From: Monocercomonoides exilis
Lineage: Eukaryota; Preaxostyla; Oxymonadida; Polymastigidae
Length of the DNA stretch: 64,000 nucleotides
Assembly (NCBI GenBank): GCA_001643675.2
Contig: LSRY02000007.1
Location: 625,001-689,000 of the forward strand
Reading direction: 5' to 3'
In this document: positions 23,614-34,691 of the stretch, piece by piece
Layout: each line of letters opens with the position of its first letter
Position numbering within the stretch: the stretch's first letter is position 1
Notes under the pieces: model-generated
What the model saw: only the letters and a program-made list of their open reading frames with translations
The model's database searches: none
What the model was told of the DNA's origin: nothing
Program-made: the position numbers and the translations under genes

Positions 23614-26600
23614 TTAATTCTGCAGTTCATAATCAGAAACAGTTGAGTCCCCCGATTCCGACTGAGAGTGCGTATTGTCCGTTTCCTCAGACAATGAACC
23701 GGAACTTTCATCTTCTCCATTCTCTTCTCCATTCTCTTCCATATTCTCTTCATCGCTTTCCTCTTCAGATTGCATGCTCATTGGCGAAAAAGGCGATTGA
23801 TCATCATCACGAATGTCAGTGTGTGATGACTGGGAAGGCGTATTGAGCTCATAGGGAGAAGGAGGAGAAGAAGAAGAAGAATTCAAGAAGTAGCTGTTGT
23901 TTCCCATTGGCTTGGTTTGAGGAGAGAGGGCAGAAGACGGCTGAGAAGTTTGTGCTGCACTTGTTGGGGTAAGATATCCAAAGTATGTGCCTGCAGAAAC
24001 AGCTTGGTTGTTGCTGATGATCTGTGTGGGAGCATAAGTGTAGGAAGGATGAGAAGAAGAAGGAGGAGGAGAGGGAGGAGGAGAATGAGGAGGAGGAGAA
24101 GAAGGAGGAGGGGACAAAGAAGATGGAGAAAAAATTGCTGCTGCTTGTTGGAGCAAGGCTTCCTGTGAAGGAATTGTAATCAGCTGATTTGCTGTGTTGA
24201 ATAACCTGTTCGCATCAAGCGGAGGAGAAGTTGGGTTGAATGAAGGGAAGAACGAGCAGTCTGCAGAAGGAGGAGGAGAAGAAGAAGATAATGAAGATAA
24301 TGAAGAAGAAGATAATGAAGAAGAAGATGATGATGAGGATGATGATGATGGCAAAGACGAAGTAAAGGCACGGCCTTGGAGAAGAGAAGGAGAAGAAAAA
24401 GAAGAAGAAGAAGAAGATAAAGTGAATGGAGAGTTGATCATGGCTGTGCCTACTGGAGGAGGAGATGACGGAGCAGCCTGGGAAAAGGGAAGGGAATTGG
24501 AGAAGGAGTAGCCATAAGCTAGTGGAGTTGAAGGAGAAGGAGAGGAAGAGGAAGACAGAGACGAATGAACAGGAACAGAGAATGGCGGAGGAGAAGAAGG
24601 AACAGGAGAATTTTGTGAATACTGTTGGTGCTCAATTGGCGACTGGGTTTGGGAGGAAGAGGCAGTGAAGCTGTTGAGCAGAGAAAAGGGGATGGAAGAG
24701 GAAGAAGAAGAGGAAGAAGAGGAATAGGAAGAAGTATAAGAAGGTGATGATGATGGTGGCGAGGAAGACGGAGGAGGAGGAGGAGTGAGGCTGGTCAACG
24801 AAAACAGTCCAGAAGAAGAAGAAACAGGAGGAGGAGATGTTGAAGAAGAAGACGAAGAAGACGATGATGATGATGAAATTTTTTGATTTAATGGAGCAAT
24901 CACAGCGTAAGACGGTGGCGTTGAAATCATCACATACTGCTGCTGCTGCTGCATTGAGAGTGATAGTGGCTGTGCTTGTGTTTGTGTTTGTGTTTGTGTC
25001 TGTGCTGTTGGCAGTTGAAACTGCTGATACTGCGGATACGATTGGCTTTGTTGGTTAATTTGATTCGTTTGGCTCATTTGAATTTGTTGGAATTGCTGAA
25101 ACGACTGCCCGTTTAGCATCTCCTGCCGCGTCAATTGAGAAGCATAGTGTTCTGATGGCTGACAGTTCTGAGCAAGTCTTGAAAGGTAGACAGCATTCAG
25201 ATGGGCAAGCTGTGCGGAGTTGTTATACTGAAACGTGAAGGGCTGAGAAGACGAGGGTGTTTGGGTAAGAGGAGCAAGAGAAGATAAAGAGAAAGGATTG
25301 AGTATGTTGGCGGATGGGTTAACAGAAGGAGAGGAGGAGGAGGAGGAAGAAGAAGAAGATGATGATGATGATGATGATGATGATGAAGGAAAAGAAGAAG
25401 ATGCAGATGCTGATGTGGATGCGGGAGAAAGAGCAGAAGCAGGCTGGGAAGAAGAAGAAGACGACGACGACGAAAGCGGCGAAGAATTTGCAGAAGAAGG
25501 GGCATGCAGCACAGAAGGAGGGGATTGTGTGAGTGATGATGTGGGAGTGAATGAGCGGGAGTCTATTTGAGAACCAGACGGTGACACAGAATGAGAAATG
25601 GAATGAGAAGGAGGCGGAGACGAGGAAGACGGCCTGGTGGGCATTGGAGCAGCAGCAGAGGAGGAAGAAGAAGAAGAAATAGATGATGTTGAGTGTGAAA
25701 GGTTAGAAGGTGTGGAAGAGGGAAGAGAATTAGCAGTCGTAGTAGTTGTTGTTGGTGCGGCAATAGCAGCAGCAGAAGAAGAAGCAACAGAAGCCGTTGA
25801 AAGCGCCTGTTGTGAACCAGAAAGCGGAGTTAACCCGCACACCAGATTCATCGATTCCTTGATTGACTTTGGAGGAGACAAAGAGAAGTTGAATGGCTGG
25901 AAGGGATTCTTCTGGCAGAACTCTAAAAAGTAAGAGAGGAATTTCGGGTCTTCTTCAAGGAGTGGGTAGCAGAAGGAGAGGAGGCGATGGATAAGAGGAG
26001 AAAGAGAGGAAAGAGAAGAAGAGGGAGAGGAAGAAGAAGAAGAGGAAGAAGAAGAAGAAGATTGTTGTGTGGTGTTGTTCTGAGCAGTGGCTGGCTGAAG
26101 AGGTGGAAAGTTGTAAAATGAAGGATGGGATGAACTAAAAAGCTGGTGAAAAGAAGGAGTTTGTGTGGGGAATGGTGTGTTAAAGTTGGAATATTGAAAG
26201 AGATTTGAAGGTTGTTGGGATTGCGTATATGAAGAAGCAGAAGAGGAGGAGGAGGTGTTGGTGATGGTGGTGGTAGATGTTGAGGCTGAACCAGAGGAAG
26301 AAGAAGAAGAAGATGTTGTTGTTGATGATGATGAAGGTAAACCCAATGGAACACCCGCACCAGGAGCCGCTAGCGAAGACGATGGCTGAATGCCTGATAA
26401 ATTCTGCTGTCCATTCATCCCGTTCATTCCACTCATCCCACTCATTCCATTCATCCCGTTCTGCAGCGAGGCAATCTGTGCTCCTTGTGGAGCAGCAAGC
26501 GAATGCTGGCTCATGTTTGCTCCAAGATGCTGGGGAGGAGGAAACTGGTGTGTTGAATAAGGCTGCTGAAGAGGCTGCTGATGAAGCTGAAGATGAGGGA

Positions 26601-28075
26601 GAGGCTGGTGGTTGCCGGCAGAGATCAGCTTGGGGAAAAAGGAGCGGGTGTGGGAAGGGTCGGAGAGGGGGTAGGCAGAGGAAGGCATTGAAGTGATAGA
26701 TGAAGGAGATATCGATGAGGAAGAAGAAGAAGAAGAAGAAGAAGATGATGATGATGATGATGATAATGAGGATAATGAAGAGGAGGTGGAAGAAGAAGAG
26801 GACAAAGCAGGAACGGGTGAAATGGATGAGGATATGGCTGGCCCAGATGACGATGAGCCGCCTGGCTGGAGCTGCTGGTTGTCTTTCTTTGCCTTCGCTT
26901 TGACTTCCACATTCACTTGCACTCCATCAACAAGTATTGACCCGTTGGTTTCAGTGACAACACGGCGAGCACTCTGAGGCAAACATGGGGTTGTTGAAGA
27001 AAACGGGAAAAGTTTGAATATTATTATAAAATAAAAAATGAGAAAGAAAAAGAACAAATTTCATCAAATTGCAATAATCATTTATTCATAAGAATATACA
27101 ATTGCAAACTCTTTCTCCTGAAATGTCATTGGCAAAAAACACTTTTCCTATCCCAGAATAATCCCCATCTTCATCCAGTGCAAGCGCAATTCTTATGACA
27201 ACTCCATATTTTTTCATTTCTTCCATGAGACAGTCATAAAACTGTTTTTTGTTTTCCTCTCTTCTCTGTTTAGAGACTTTCTCATCTTTCATATCGTTTT
27301 CTGTGATATCTTGCTTTCTTCCTATTTCTCCTCTCCTTTTCCACTCAAAATTTAATCTCACGCAATTGTCCAAAAGCCAAGAATCGCTCCAAAGCACTTT
27401 CAAAGATTTATTCTGAAAATGTTTCACAGCTGTTTCTCTTTTGGCTTTTTCGGCTTCAGATCGCTTTGAATACCGAACAAAAGCTATTTCTCCATCATCA
27501 CTTAATTCACAATGTTCAATTGTTCCAAAAGGTCTAAATTAATTGGTAATAATTCAAATCAATAAAAAACCACGTTTACCAAAATTTTTCATGCTCCAAT
27601 TAAATTCAAACCTGAAGAATGCAATGACATCATTCACTGTAATGTCTGTTGGCAAATTACTTATTCTTAAAGACGCATTACGCTTTGCTTCTCCAATTCT
27701 GACAGATTTACCACGAAGTTTCTAAATAAAAAAATGTGTGAAAACATTATAATTTCAAAATATGCTTCAGCATACAAAAACATGAGGCTTTTCTAAAATT
27801 GCTTGGACAGGTGCGCTGTCTGTAAAATAAACAAAGCTAAAACGTTTTGGATTTTGCTGTGATTTATCAAGTTTGACATTCTTAATGGTACCGTATTCTT
27901 GAAAAAGTTTCTTAAGATCTTCTTCTGTGATTCCCGGAGGCATATCTCCCACAAATATGCCTTCTAATAATTTGAAAAATAAATATTTGCAAAATATTTA
28001 TATTCAAAAAAATAAATGGAAAATACTTCCATCATCATCTGAAAAATCATCGTTGCGTTGATGCTCTTGTTCCAT
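23614..28075 (-). CDS. Three-RRM RNA-binding protein with giant Ser/Gln/Pro-rich low-complexity tail
   Basis: Five exons (28075-28027, 27963-27776, 27721-27612, 27534-27110, 26973-23614) give about 1376 residues. RRM1 begins GIFVGDMPPGITEEDLKKLF and has the RNP1-like RFSFVYF. RRM2 begins ASLRISNLPTDITVNDVIAF and has an RNP1-like GEIAFVRY. RRM3 is rebuilt across the last intron: VVIRIALALDEDGDYSGIGK, then SARRVVTETNGSILVDG. Three RRMs in this order with a pseudo-RRM-like third suggest a U2AF65/PUF60-type splicing factor, but I would not name it. After RRM3, about 1,080 residues are poly-Ser, Gln-rich, Pro-rich and GMNGMSGM repeats, ending in an acidic segment. RRM2 needs a one-base correction: a T5 run near 27479-27483 should be T4 to keep frame. 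The long last ORF previously looked like a separate gene because its intron is open. Confidence 0.75.
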
Positions 28076-28618
28076 TTCGAATATAACTATTATTTATTTT
28101 GTTATTAGAGTTTTTATTGAGAATAAAAACCCAACTTTCGATCTGAAAATCAAAAGTATGTAACAATGATTGATCACTTTCATGATGATTGTTCTATGAT
28201 GACTCCCGCTTAAAAATTCGCAGAAAAAAATAAAATAACTCTTATGAGTTAGTGAAAAAAGTTTAAAAACATGCGTTATTGTTTTTTTAAAATGTTTAAA
28301 AATTGAAATATTTATTAAAGAATTTGAAATATAAATTATAGAAATTCTTTAATAAAATCATAATTACGAATAAGTGTCTCTAACAATTAGCAATGAAAAA
28401 GAAAACATTGAACGAATTAACATTTAAAGATAAAAAGAAAATAGTTGAAGTTTAATTTGTTAATAACAATAAATCTTCAATGCAATCTCATCGACAAATT
28501 TCAAAAATAAAATCAATAAACATTCAATGACTATACATCATGTCACGGCTATTTTTCCATATATTATTTTTGTGAATCAAAAATGCTGATTTGAAAAATT
28601 GCGCCACAATCCGCTCAT
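28076..28618. other. Intergenic, AT-rich, no supported gene
   Basis: Promoter side of the leftward RRM gene and 3' flank of the leftward beta-helix gene. No repeat or ORF of note is seen. Confidence 0.4.
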
Positions 28619-31600
28619 CTATTTAGTATCGTTGATTGGCTTGTATTGTCTTCGCTTTTTCCTCTTGACTACGCAAACAGCAGTCACTATAATCGCAACA
28701 ACAACAATTATTAAAAATGCGCACGACGATGCAATTATAATTATCAGTTGAGTGGATGTTAATGTTTTTGGATCCTCTTTCTTCTGATTTACCAAAACAA
28801 GATTTTGAGAGTATCTCTTTTCTCCTTCTATCACTCCACTCGGATATGATAAGCGGCATATCACAGATGTGTACTCGTCCACATCAAAAATGGACTGAGG
28901 AATCTTCACTCTTATTTCGGTCTCATTCACATACTCCGAAATTGAGTAGTCGTTCCATTCCATTCCTTGTCCTTTCTTTTTTTTGGATGCTTCAAATGAA
29001 AGTCCACAAGGAAACAAAAAGCTTCCACGAACAATTGCTTCGACTTCCTTCTCAGCACCTTCTTTGCTCTGCATTGCATTCAAATTGCTCTTGTTCTCTT
29101 TCTCAATTGTCACATTCTTCAAAATAGACGAAAAGAAATAAGAGTTCATGTTCTCAGCAGCTGCTCCAATTGGCTTTATTTCGGTAACCATTCCAAACGG
29201 CCTTTCGTCCAATCCGTCGCTTCCTGGTGCCAAAGAGTGGATAGAAGCCCAATTAAACTCTGATTTTGCGTTGATTCTGATGTTGTGTCTCATTGAAGGA
29301 TACTTCTCCCAATTCTCTCCAATCGGATGATTATTCATAAAACTACAATTAGTTATGCTCAGAGCAGTTGAAGAAGATAGAATAGCCCCCTCACTGATAT
29401 CAGTAAATGTGCTGTCATCGAAGCTTGTGTGGAAAGATCCTCGAAGAAATACAAGCCCAGAATCCCACGAACACAATGGATTATCTTCCTCGTTAATTTT
29501 GAATTCTGCACCAGAATTTGATTCCATTTCATCCATGTTCTCAAAGTATTTATTGTTATGAATTTGGTTATTGTTTTGACTGTTTCTTGTAATATTTCCA
29601 TTTCTTCCTTGAACAGTCAACTGGGTGATTTCGCCAGTTCCTTCCTCATAAGTAATCAGCGTGTATGGTAAAGGCTTTCCTTCTCCGCCAAGTACATTTT
29701 CTCCTTTTAAGCCCGTGTACCAGGGCCTGAACACAACATCAGTCATTTTCAAATAAAAAGAGCCATATACAATATTAAGTGCATCTCCTTCAATAGCATC
29801 AGGATATTCTATGTCAATGTGTTCGAAATTGATTTGATAATTGTTCATCTCAAACACAGCAATTGAATCATCCGCCTTGATGTTGGAGCCAACACGGAGT
29901 GTCCCCCGATTTGGAGCTGTTGTTGACAGAGAAGAAGAGAAAGTCTTTGGTGCTGATGAAAGCATCACAAATTGATCGATTAATAACGGCTCATCGACAT
30001 AAACCCTATCAATGATGAGCATTGTCAAACCTCCATTTTGCATTCCATGATGAATTCCTGTGCTGATCAGATCGCATGGCTCTTCTGCTCTTCCGCATGT
30101 CTTCGCTTTGCTGGATGCTTCTCCTCCGACATATATGTTTTTTGAATGATAAGGTAATCTATTTTTTTCGTCGCTCAAAAGATCAACAATTTTGCTTTCT
30201 CCTTCTTTTCTTTCCTCAAGAAGCATATAATTCTGCTTTCCATAAATCCCTTCCATCTCAAATTCAAAGATCTCTTCGTCTATCTGCTCCCGTCCAACTG
30301 GCAAAGAAATGAAAATGTATTCGCCTTTGTCGGCACTACAGTTCGTGAATGCTATGTCATTCAATCGAAGTCTCAGTTTATCTGTTGCCTCGTCAATTGC
30401 GCGAATGAACATAGCTCCTCCTTTTGATTCTTCATTAAACTTTGAATTCATCTCGCCTGCTATTGTCTGTGGACTTTTGCATGAGCAGTTAATGAATTTC
30501 AGACCGTAAAATGAACTAAAATAACCACGTTTTCCAAGCTCCAAATACAGTGCTCCACCAATCTTGTGTTCAACCGAGTAGCAACTTGAAAACGTCAAGT
30601 CATACCCAGAGACGGAAATGCACCCGCTCAAAATTGTGACAACAGATTGAGTCTTGCTCGTGGTTGTTATCGAGTCGAATACAACCCCAATCAGATCTAC
30701 ATTTTTTGTGTTATCTGCAAGCATCAATGCGAAGGCGGATGTGAATTGCTCGAAAACCGTTTCTCGAATTTCGAAGTCACCAATCTTGCATTCAATCAAA
30801 ACACAGTTCAGTGCTTGTTTTGAATCCTTTGCAGTTATGTTAACTCGATAAATGCGGAATCTTGCATTTTCTCCATCGCCCACAAAAAGTCCATTGTCTC
30901 GCCCGCTTTTTCGTGTTGTATCCACTTCAACTTTTGCTCTATAAAGTTCTAAATATGCTCCCTGCTTCACGTTGAACATCCCCTCACCCTGCTGAACTTT
31001 CGTTTCATCAAGAGCAGTTGCTATTGCAATTGCGTTATCGTTTGCGTTAGTTATATGAATGCTCTTCCCTTTAACTGTTATTGGCTCTGTATCGTATTTA
31101 TTGCATTCTTCCGTTGTATAGACTGTGAAAGCCCTTCCTGGAAGACAATTCTCTATTGCTTGCTTTATCGTTTTACATGCAGTTTTTCCTGGTTGTCCGC
31201 ATTCTGCGCTATCAACTCCGTTTTCTGCGTCTGTGTTGATGTTCAGATAACCAACTCGCAGCCAATCATCATGAATGGCAGTAGAGCCGTCTTTTTTCAT
31301 CACACACACTCGATTCCCCTCTGCCATGCTGAATGAAGAATCATCAAAAGGCGTTTCAATCAATTCTGAATCTCCATTGCATCTGATCGTTGCATCATTT
31401 CCTCTGCCTTCCGCTTCATTTTTGTTGAAAAAACAGTTTTTAAATAAAATAGTATCTCCTTTGATCTCTTCTTTGCCTAAAATAACTTCAACTCCTCCTC
31501 CATTCTCCGCTTTGCATTGTTCAAATGATACATTTTTGCATTCAAATTCTGCCATTTGAGTCAAGTCAAATACCAGAAGCCCTCCGCCATCTTCGATTGC

Positions 31601-32716
31601 CTCGCATTCGTAAAATTCTACATTCTCCAATTTCACTTTTCCTTTTGTTGCACCAATCATCACCCCTCCACCTCGTGAAGCTTTTCCGTTGAATCTTGTA
31701 TTCAAAATGTTTAGAACACTTTCCGGATGGAGCATTTCAAAATAAAAGCATCCTCCTTTTGACGATTGTTGAGATTTTGCCGAAGAGGCAAAGCATTTGG
31801 AAATTGTAATTGCAACTTTTTGGTCTGCTCCGCTTTTAGAGTCTGCCAATGCAGCATCTCCGCTTTTTCGCTCAACTGACCATAGATTGCTTCCTTCTAA
31901 CGTAAATGAAGATGGAAGTTCAAGTGCGCAATCTTTGTTCAGTTTCACGTTATCGATGTTAAATCCTTTCAGCTTTTGCACGTTAACGCCTTCGGAGATG
32001 TGTAAAATAACCGCATTAGAGAGATAGTAATAGAAATAAGATTCAAAGCTAAATTCATCTATTGTGACTTTTCCCTCAGTAACCATCAGCACAGAAAATG
32101 GAGCGTAATCATCCGTCCATTTCTCAATATAAATACCACAATCACGTATTGTCAGGTCTCCACTTACTCCTTTTGAGAGAATGATTGCTGTTGATTCGTC
32201 GGTTTCCTTCTGCCCCTCTAAAGGTTTCAACGGAAGAAGATTGAAGGTGATATGTTCCAGCTTCAAAATCTTTTCGTTTGTCAAATGGAATTTTCCTTTT
32301 GTAGCCAGCTCATTCAAATCAAATGTCATCGTTCTTCTGAATGATTGCTGAGAATTTGTCGTTATTGTCAGGCTGAAATCCTCTGAAAACAAAAAGCCAT
32401 AGAGCATTGATGCAGAATCAATAATCTTTAGTATTTTGGCTTCAGCATTTTTCCCAAGTTGCTCAATTCCTTTCGCAATCGTTTTGCACGGATCAGCTTC
32501 AGTTCCGCAATCTTGAATGTTGTCGTCGCCTTTTTCAGAAACAAAAATTGTTATAAATTCTGCTTCTTTTGCTATAAAATCACTTTTTAAATAAGTGCTG
32601 TTGATGTTGTTTGCATCAAAAGCGCAAAAATCTGAAAAAGCGCAAATCAAAGCAATGATTGAAATTCTCATTTTTATATTATATATCGTTATGATCGATG
32701 ACATTTTTTTCTCCAT
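28619..32716 (-). CDS. Intact beta-helix type I membrane protein
   Basis: A single exon of 1365 codons. The most likely working start is the ATG at 32668, giving the signal peptide MRISIIALICAFSDFCAF; the ATG at 32716 would add 16 residues. The ectodomain contains at least three modules opening with the Cys-Gly...Cys signature (DCGTEADPCKTI, ECGQPGKTACKTI, TCGRAEEPCDLI). Each is followed by about 350 residues with short strand repeats, NCS/NCT sites and GGG turns, which is typical of right-handed parallel beta-helices. Near the C-terminus a span (LIIIIASSCAFLIIVVVAII) is followed by a basic, about 20-residue tail. The tail contains YKPI, a YxxPhi-type sorting signal. The ligand is unknown; surface adhesion, glycan binding or lysosomal lining are all possible. 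It has no introns or frame breaks, unlike the related locus at the left edge. Confidence 0.75.
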   Translation of the reverse strand: MEKKMSSIITIYNIKMRISIIALICAFSDFCAFDANNINSTYLKSDFIAKEAEFITIFVSEKGDDNIQDCGTEADPCKTIAKGIEQLGKNAEAKILKIIDSASMLYGFLFSEDFSLTITTNSQQSFRRTMTFDLNELATKGKFHLTNEKILKLEHITFNLLPLKPLEGQKETDESTAIILSKGVSGDLTIRDCGIYIEKWTDDYAPFSVLMVTEGKVTIDEFSFESYFYYYLSNAVILHISEGVNVQKLKGFNIDNVKLNKDCALELPSSFTLEGSNLWSVERKSGDAALADSKSGADQKVAITISKCFASSAKSQQSSKGGCFYFEMLHPESVLNILNTRFNGKASRGGGVMIGATKGKVKLENVEFYECEAIEDGGGLLVFDLTQMAEFECKNVSFEQCKAENGGGVEVILGKEEIKGDTILFKNCFFNKNEAEGRGNDATIRCNGDSELIETPFDDSSFSMAEGNRVCVMKKDGSTAIHDDWLRVGYLNINTDAENGVDSAECGQPGKTACKTIKQAIENCLPGRAFTVYTTEECNKYDTEPITVKGKSIHITNANDNAIAIATALDETKVQQGEGMFNVKQGAYLELYRAKVEVDTTRKSGRDNGLFVGDGENARFRIYRVNITAKDSKQALNCVLIECKIGDFEIRETVFEQFTSAFALMLADNTKNVDLIGVVFDSITTTSKTQSVVTILSGCISVSGYDLTFSSCYSVEHKIGGALYLELGKRGYFSSFYGLKFINCSCKSPQTIAGEMNSKFNEESKGGAMFIRAIDEATDKLRLRLNDIAFTNCSADKGEYIFISLPVGREQIDEEIFEFEMEGIYGKQNYMLLEERKEGESKIVDLLSDEKNRLPYHSKNIYVGGEASSKAKTCGRAEEPCDLISTGIHHGMQNGGLTMLIIDRVYVDEPLLIDQFVMLSSAPKTFSSSLSTTAPNRGTLRVGSNIKADDSIAVFEMNNYQINFEHIDIEYPDAIEGDALNIVYGSFYLKMTDVVFRPWYTGLKGENVLGGEGKPLPYTLITYEEGTGEITQLTVQGRNGNITRNSQNNNQIHNNKYFENMDEMESNSGAEFKINEEDNPLCSWDSGLVFLRGSFHTSFDDSTFTDISEGAILSSSTALSITNCSFMNNHPIGENWEKYPSMRHNIRINAKSEFNWASIHSLAPGSDGLDERPFGMVTEIKPIGAAAENMNSYFFSSILKNVTIEKENKSNLNAMQSKEGAEKEVEAIVRGSFLFPCGLSFEASKKKKGQGMEWNDYSISEYVNETEIRVKIPQSIFDVDEYTSVICRLSYPSGVIEGEKRYSQNLVLVNQKKEDPKTLTSTQLIIIIASSCAFLIIVVVAIIVTAVCVVKRKKRRQYKPINDTK

Positions 32717-33374
32717 TTTTCATTATTATCATTTCGATGGATTTTCCTTTTGAAAAAAGAGAAGTCGTTCATTATTTAATTCAGAAGCGGATCAAAAATA
32801 ATTGAATGATAAAACTCACTCAGAAATATTATTCTGATTAAAAATTCCCCAAAAATTATTCAAAAAAGAAAAACTTTATCTTCAAAGTCGAAAGCATTCA
32901 TTTGAAGTCAAAAAAGATTCAAGCTATGTCGAATGTTCGAAAAACTTCAAATATTCAAAAAGTTGATAATGATCAATAAAAGTGAAAAAACGTTGACGTT
33001 TTGTTGTTATTACGAAAAATCGTTGAAATTTTAAAACAATCGCAAAGGGGAAATTTGAGAAGAATTCGGGTGAATCTAATTTTCATCTGAGTGATTGTTT
33101 TTGATATCAAATTTTTTATGTCAAAATATTCGGTTAAAAAATTTGTTTTGCATTCTTGAAAATGAACTTTGAAAAGTGTAAACATCGTGAACAAACAAAT
33201 GTCATGAATGCACCTCAAACGTTTGATTGTGTTATTATTGCAATTCAAAAAACATAGAAATGATAATCTTCAAGTCAATAACAAAAGAAAATAATAAAAT
33301 CGACATCCCGAAAAAAGTTTTTATTTCAAAAATGATCACCCACATGGAAATTACCAGAACCGTGAAAAATATAT
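32717..33374. other. AT-rich intergenic segment, no supported gene
   Basis: Lies upstream of the beta-helix gene. It contains a degenerate unit of the ATATCAAATTTTTTATGTCA type near 33100 that recurs further right. ORFs here (for example 32973-33248) lack protein-like composition. Confidence 0.4.
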
Positions 33375-34210
33375 GTCTGATCATTTTTGAAATTCTCATC
33401 TTTCGTTCGAATTTTGATCAAAATTTTAATCACAATGGAATTTTCACAAGAATATATTTCCTTTGAAATATAGGCAATTATTTTTATATCCATATTTTCT
33501 CTCTCAAAAATTTCGGTTTGAGTTTTCACTTTGAATGTGGATAAATGGTGTAAAATTTTTTGCTTCAGACATTTTCATTGAAAAATTATGAATTTTTTCA
33601 TTGACTTTTTGAGATTAAAAAAACTCATTCAAAATAAGTCCATTTATTGAAATTCGTGAAAAGTTTGAAAATTTTTTGTTTTGATTTCAACGATGCCTGT
33701 TCACGGATCAGAAATCAAATATACTTTGAAACCTGATTTTGTTTAATAATGTTATTAATGAAACTATTTTTCATGCTTTTTGCAATAAAAGCTTGAAAGT
33801 CCATATTTTCCCCCAAATGAACAATGAAAAGTTATTCCTCCTTTCAAAGATAATTTTGTTTTGAATATTTTCTCACGCATTGATTAAAGAAATTATTATC
33901 TTATTTTTTTTTTTAATAAATAAAATAAATTATTGGCAAACCCATACCGCAATAAGTCATTGTAATTTCACTTCTTCCACAATATCCATATTAAAGGCAA
34001 AACTTTTTTTGAGTACTTTTTTTTTGGTTAAATTATTTTTTTTTTTACTCATTTTTGAAGTTCCATATTGTCTGTCAAACATTTCGGTTTGAAATATCGC
34101 TATAAGATGTATGTATTTTCCGTTATCGTTCATTTTTCAAAAAATCCCATTGAGATTAAAATTTTGATCAAAACTCGAACGAAAGCATGATTAAAAAAGG
34201 ATCAGCCATG
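33375..34210. repeat. Inverted-repeat element, long-spacer form
   Basis: The left arm (33375-33440: CTGATCATTTTTGAAATTCT, then TTTCGTTCGAATTTTGATCA) and right arm (34146-34210: CCATTGAGATTAAAATTTTG, then CTCGAACGAAAGCATGATT and AAAAGGATCA) are inverted copies of the arms at 12873-13075. The spacer here is about 700 bp instead of about 77 bp. It contains several diverged units of the form CCATATTTTCTCTCTCAAAA followed by ATTTCGG (near 33487, 33799, 34060). No transposase is visible, so this is probably a non-autonomous element. Confidence 0.55.
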
Positions 34211-34691
34211 TTTGTTGAGCAGATCTATTTGACATAAAAGAAAAATTTTCTGAATTTACTCGAAATGGGTGATTATTTTCGAAATCATATTTTTTCATAC
34301 AAAAATTTCGGGGCAAATATATTTCTATCAAATCAATAAAAATAATTGAATAGCAAATAGGCTTGTTGAAATCATTTTCATTTTTTATTTTGAAAAAACA
34401 TTTGTTTTTAAAAACAATTATCATGCTTCTTTTCTTTTGAAACAAAAATTTCTTTCGAAAAACTTTCAATCTTTGAAAAATCAACACCCAGAAAAAAGAT
34501 ATGAATTTTAAATTATTCACCCAAATGTACAAAATTTATATCTATTGAAATTTCAGAATAATGCTTAAATAAAAAAAAAAAAAAGTCATATCACATTTAT
34601 TATTTTAATTCAATAATGCAGTGTGGAAATATTGAGAAGGAAAATCATTATTCATTTTTAGCCATAATAGCTTATATTATTTATAGAACAT

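Noticed and set aside
23917-26977. Many Glu- or Arg-rich plus-strand ORFs
   Set aside because: They mirror the poly-Ser and poly-Pro codons of the RRM protein's tail and lack start context or independent content.
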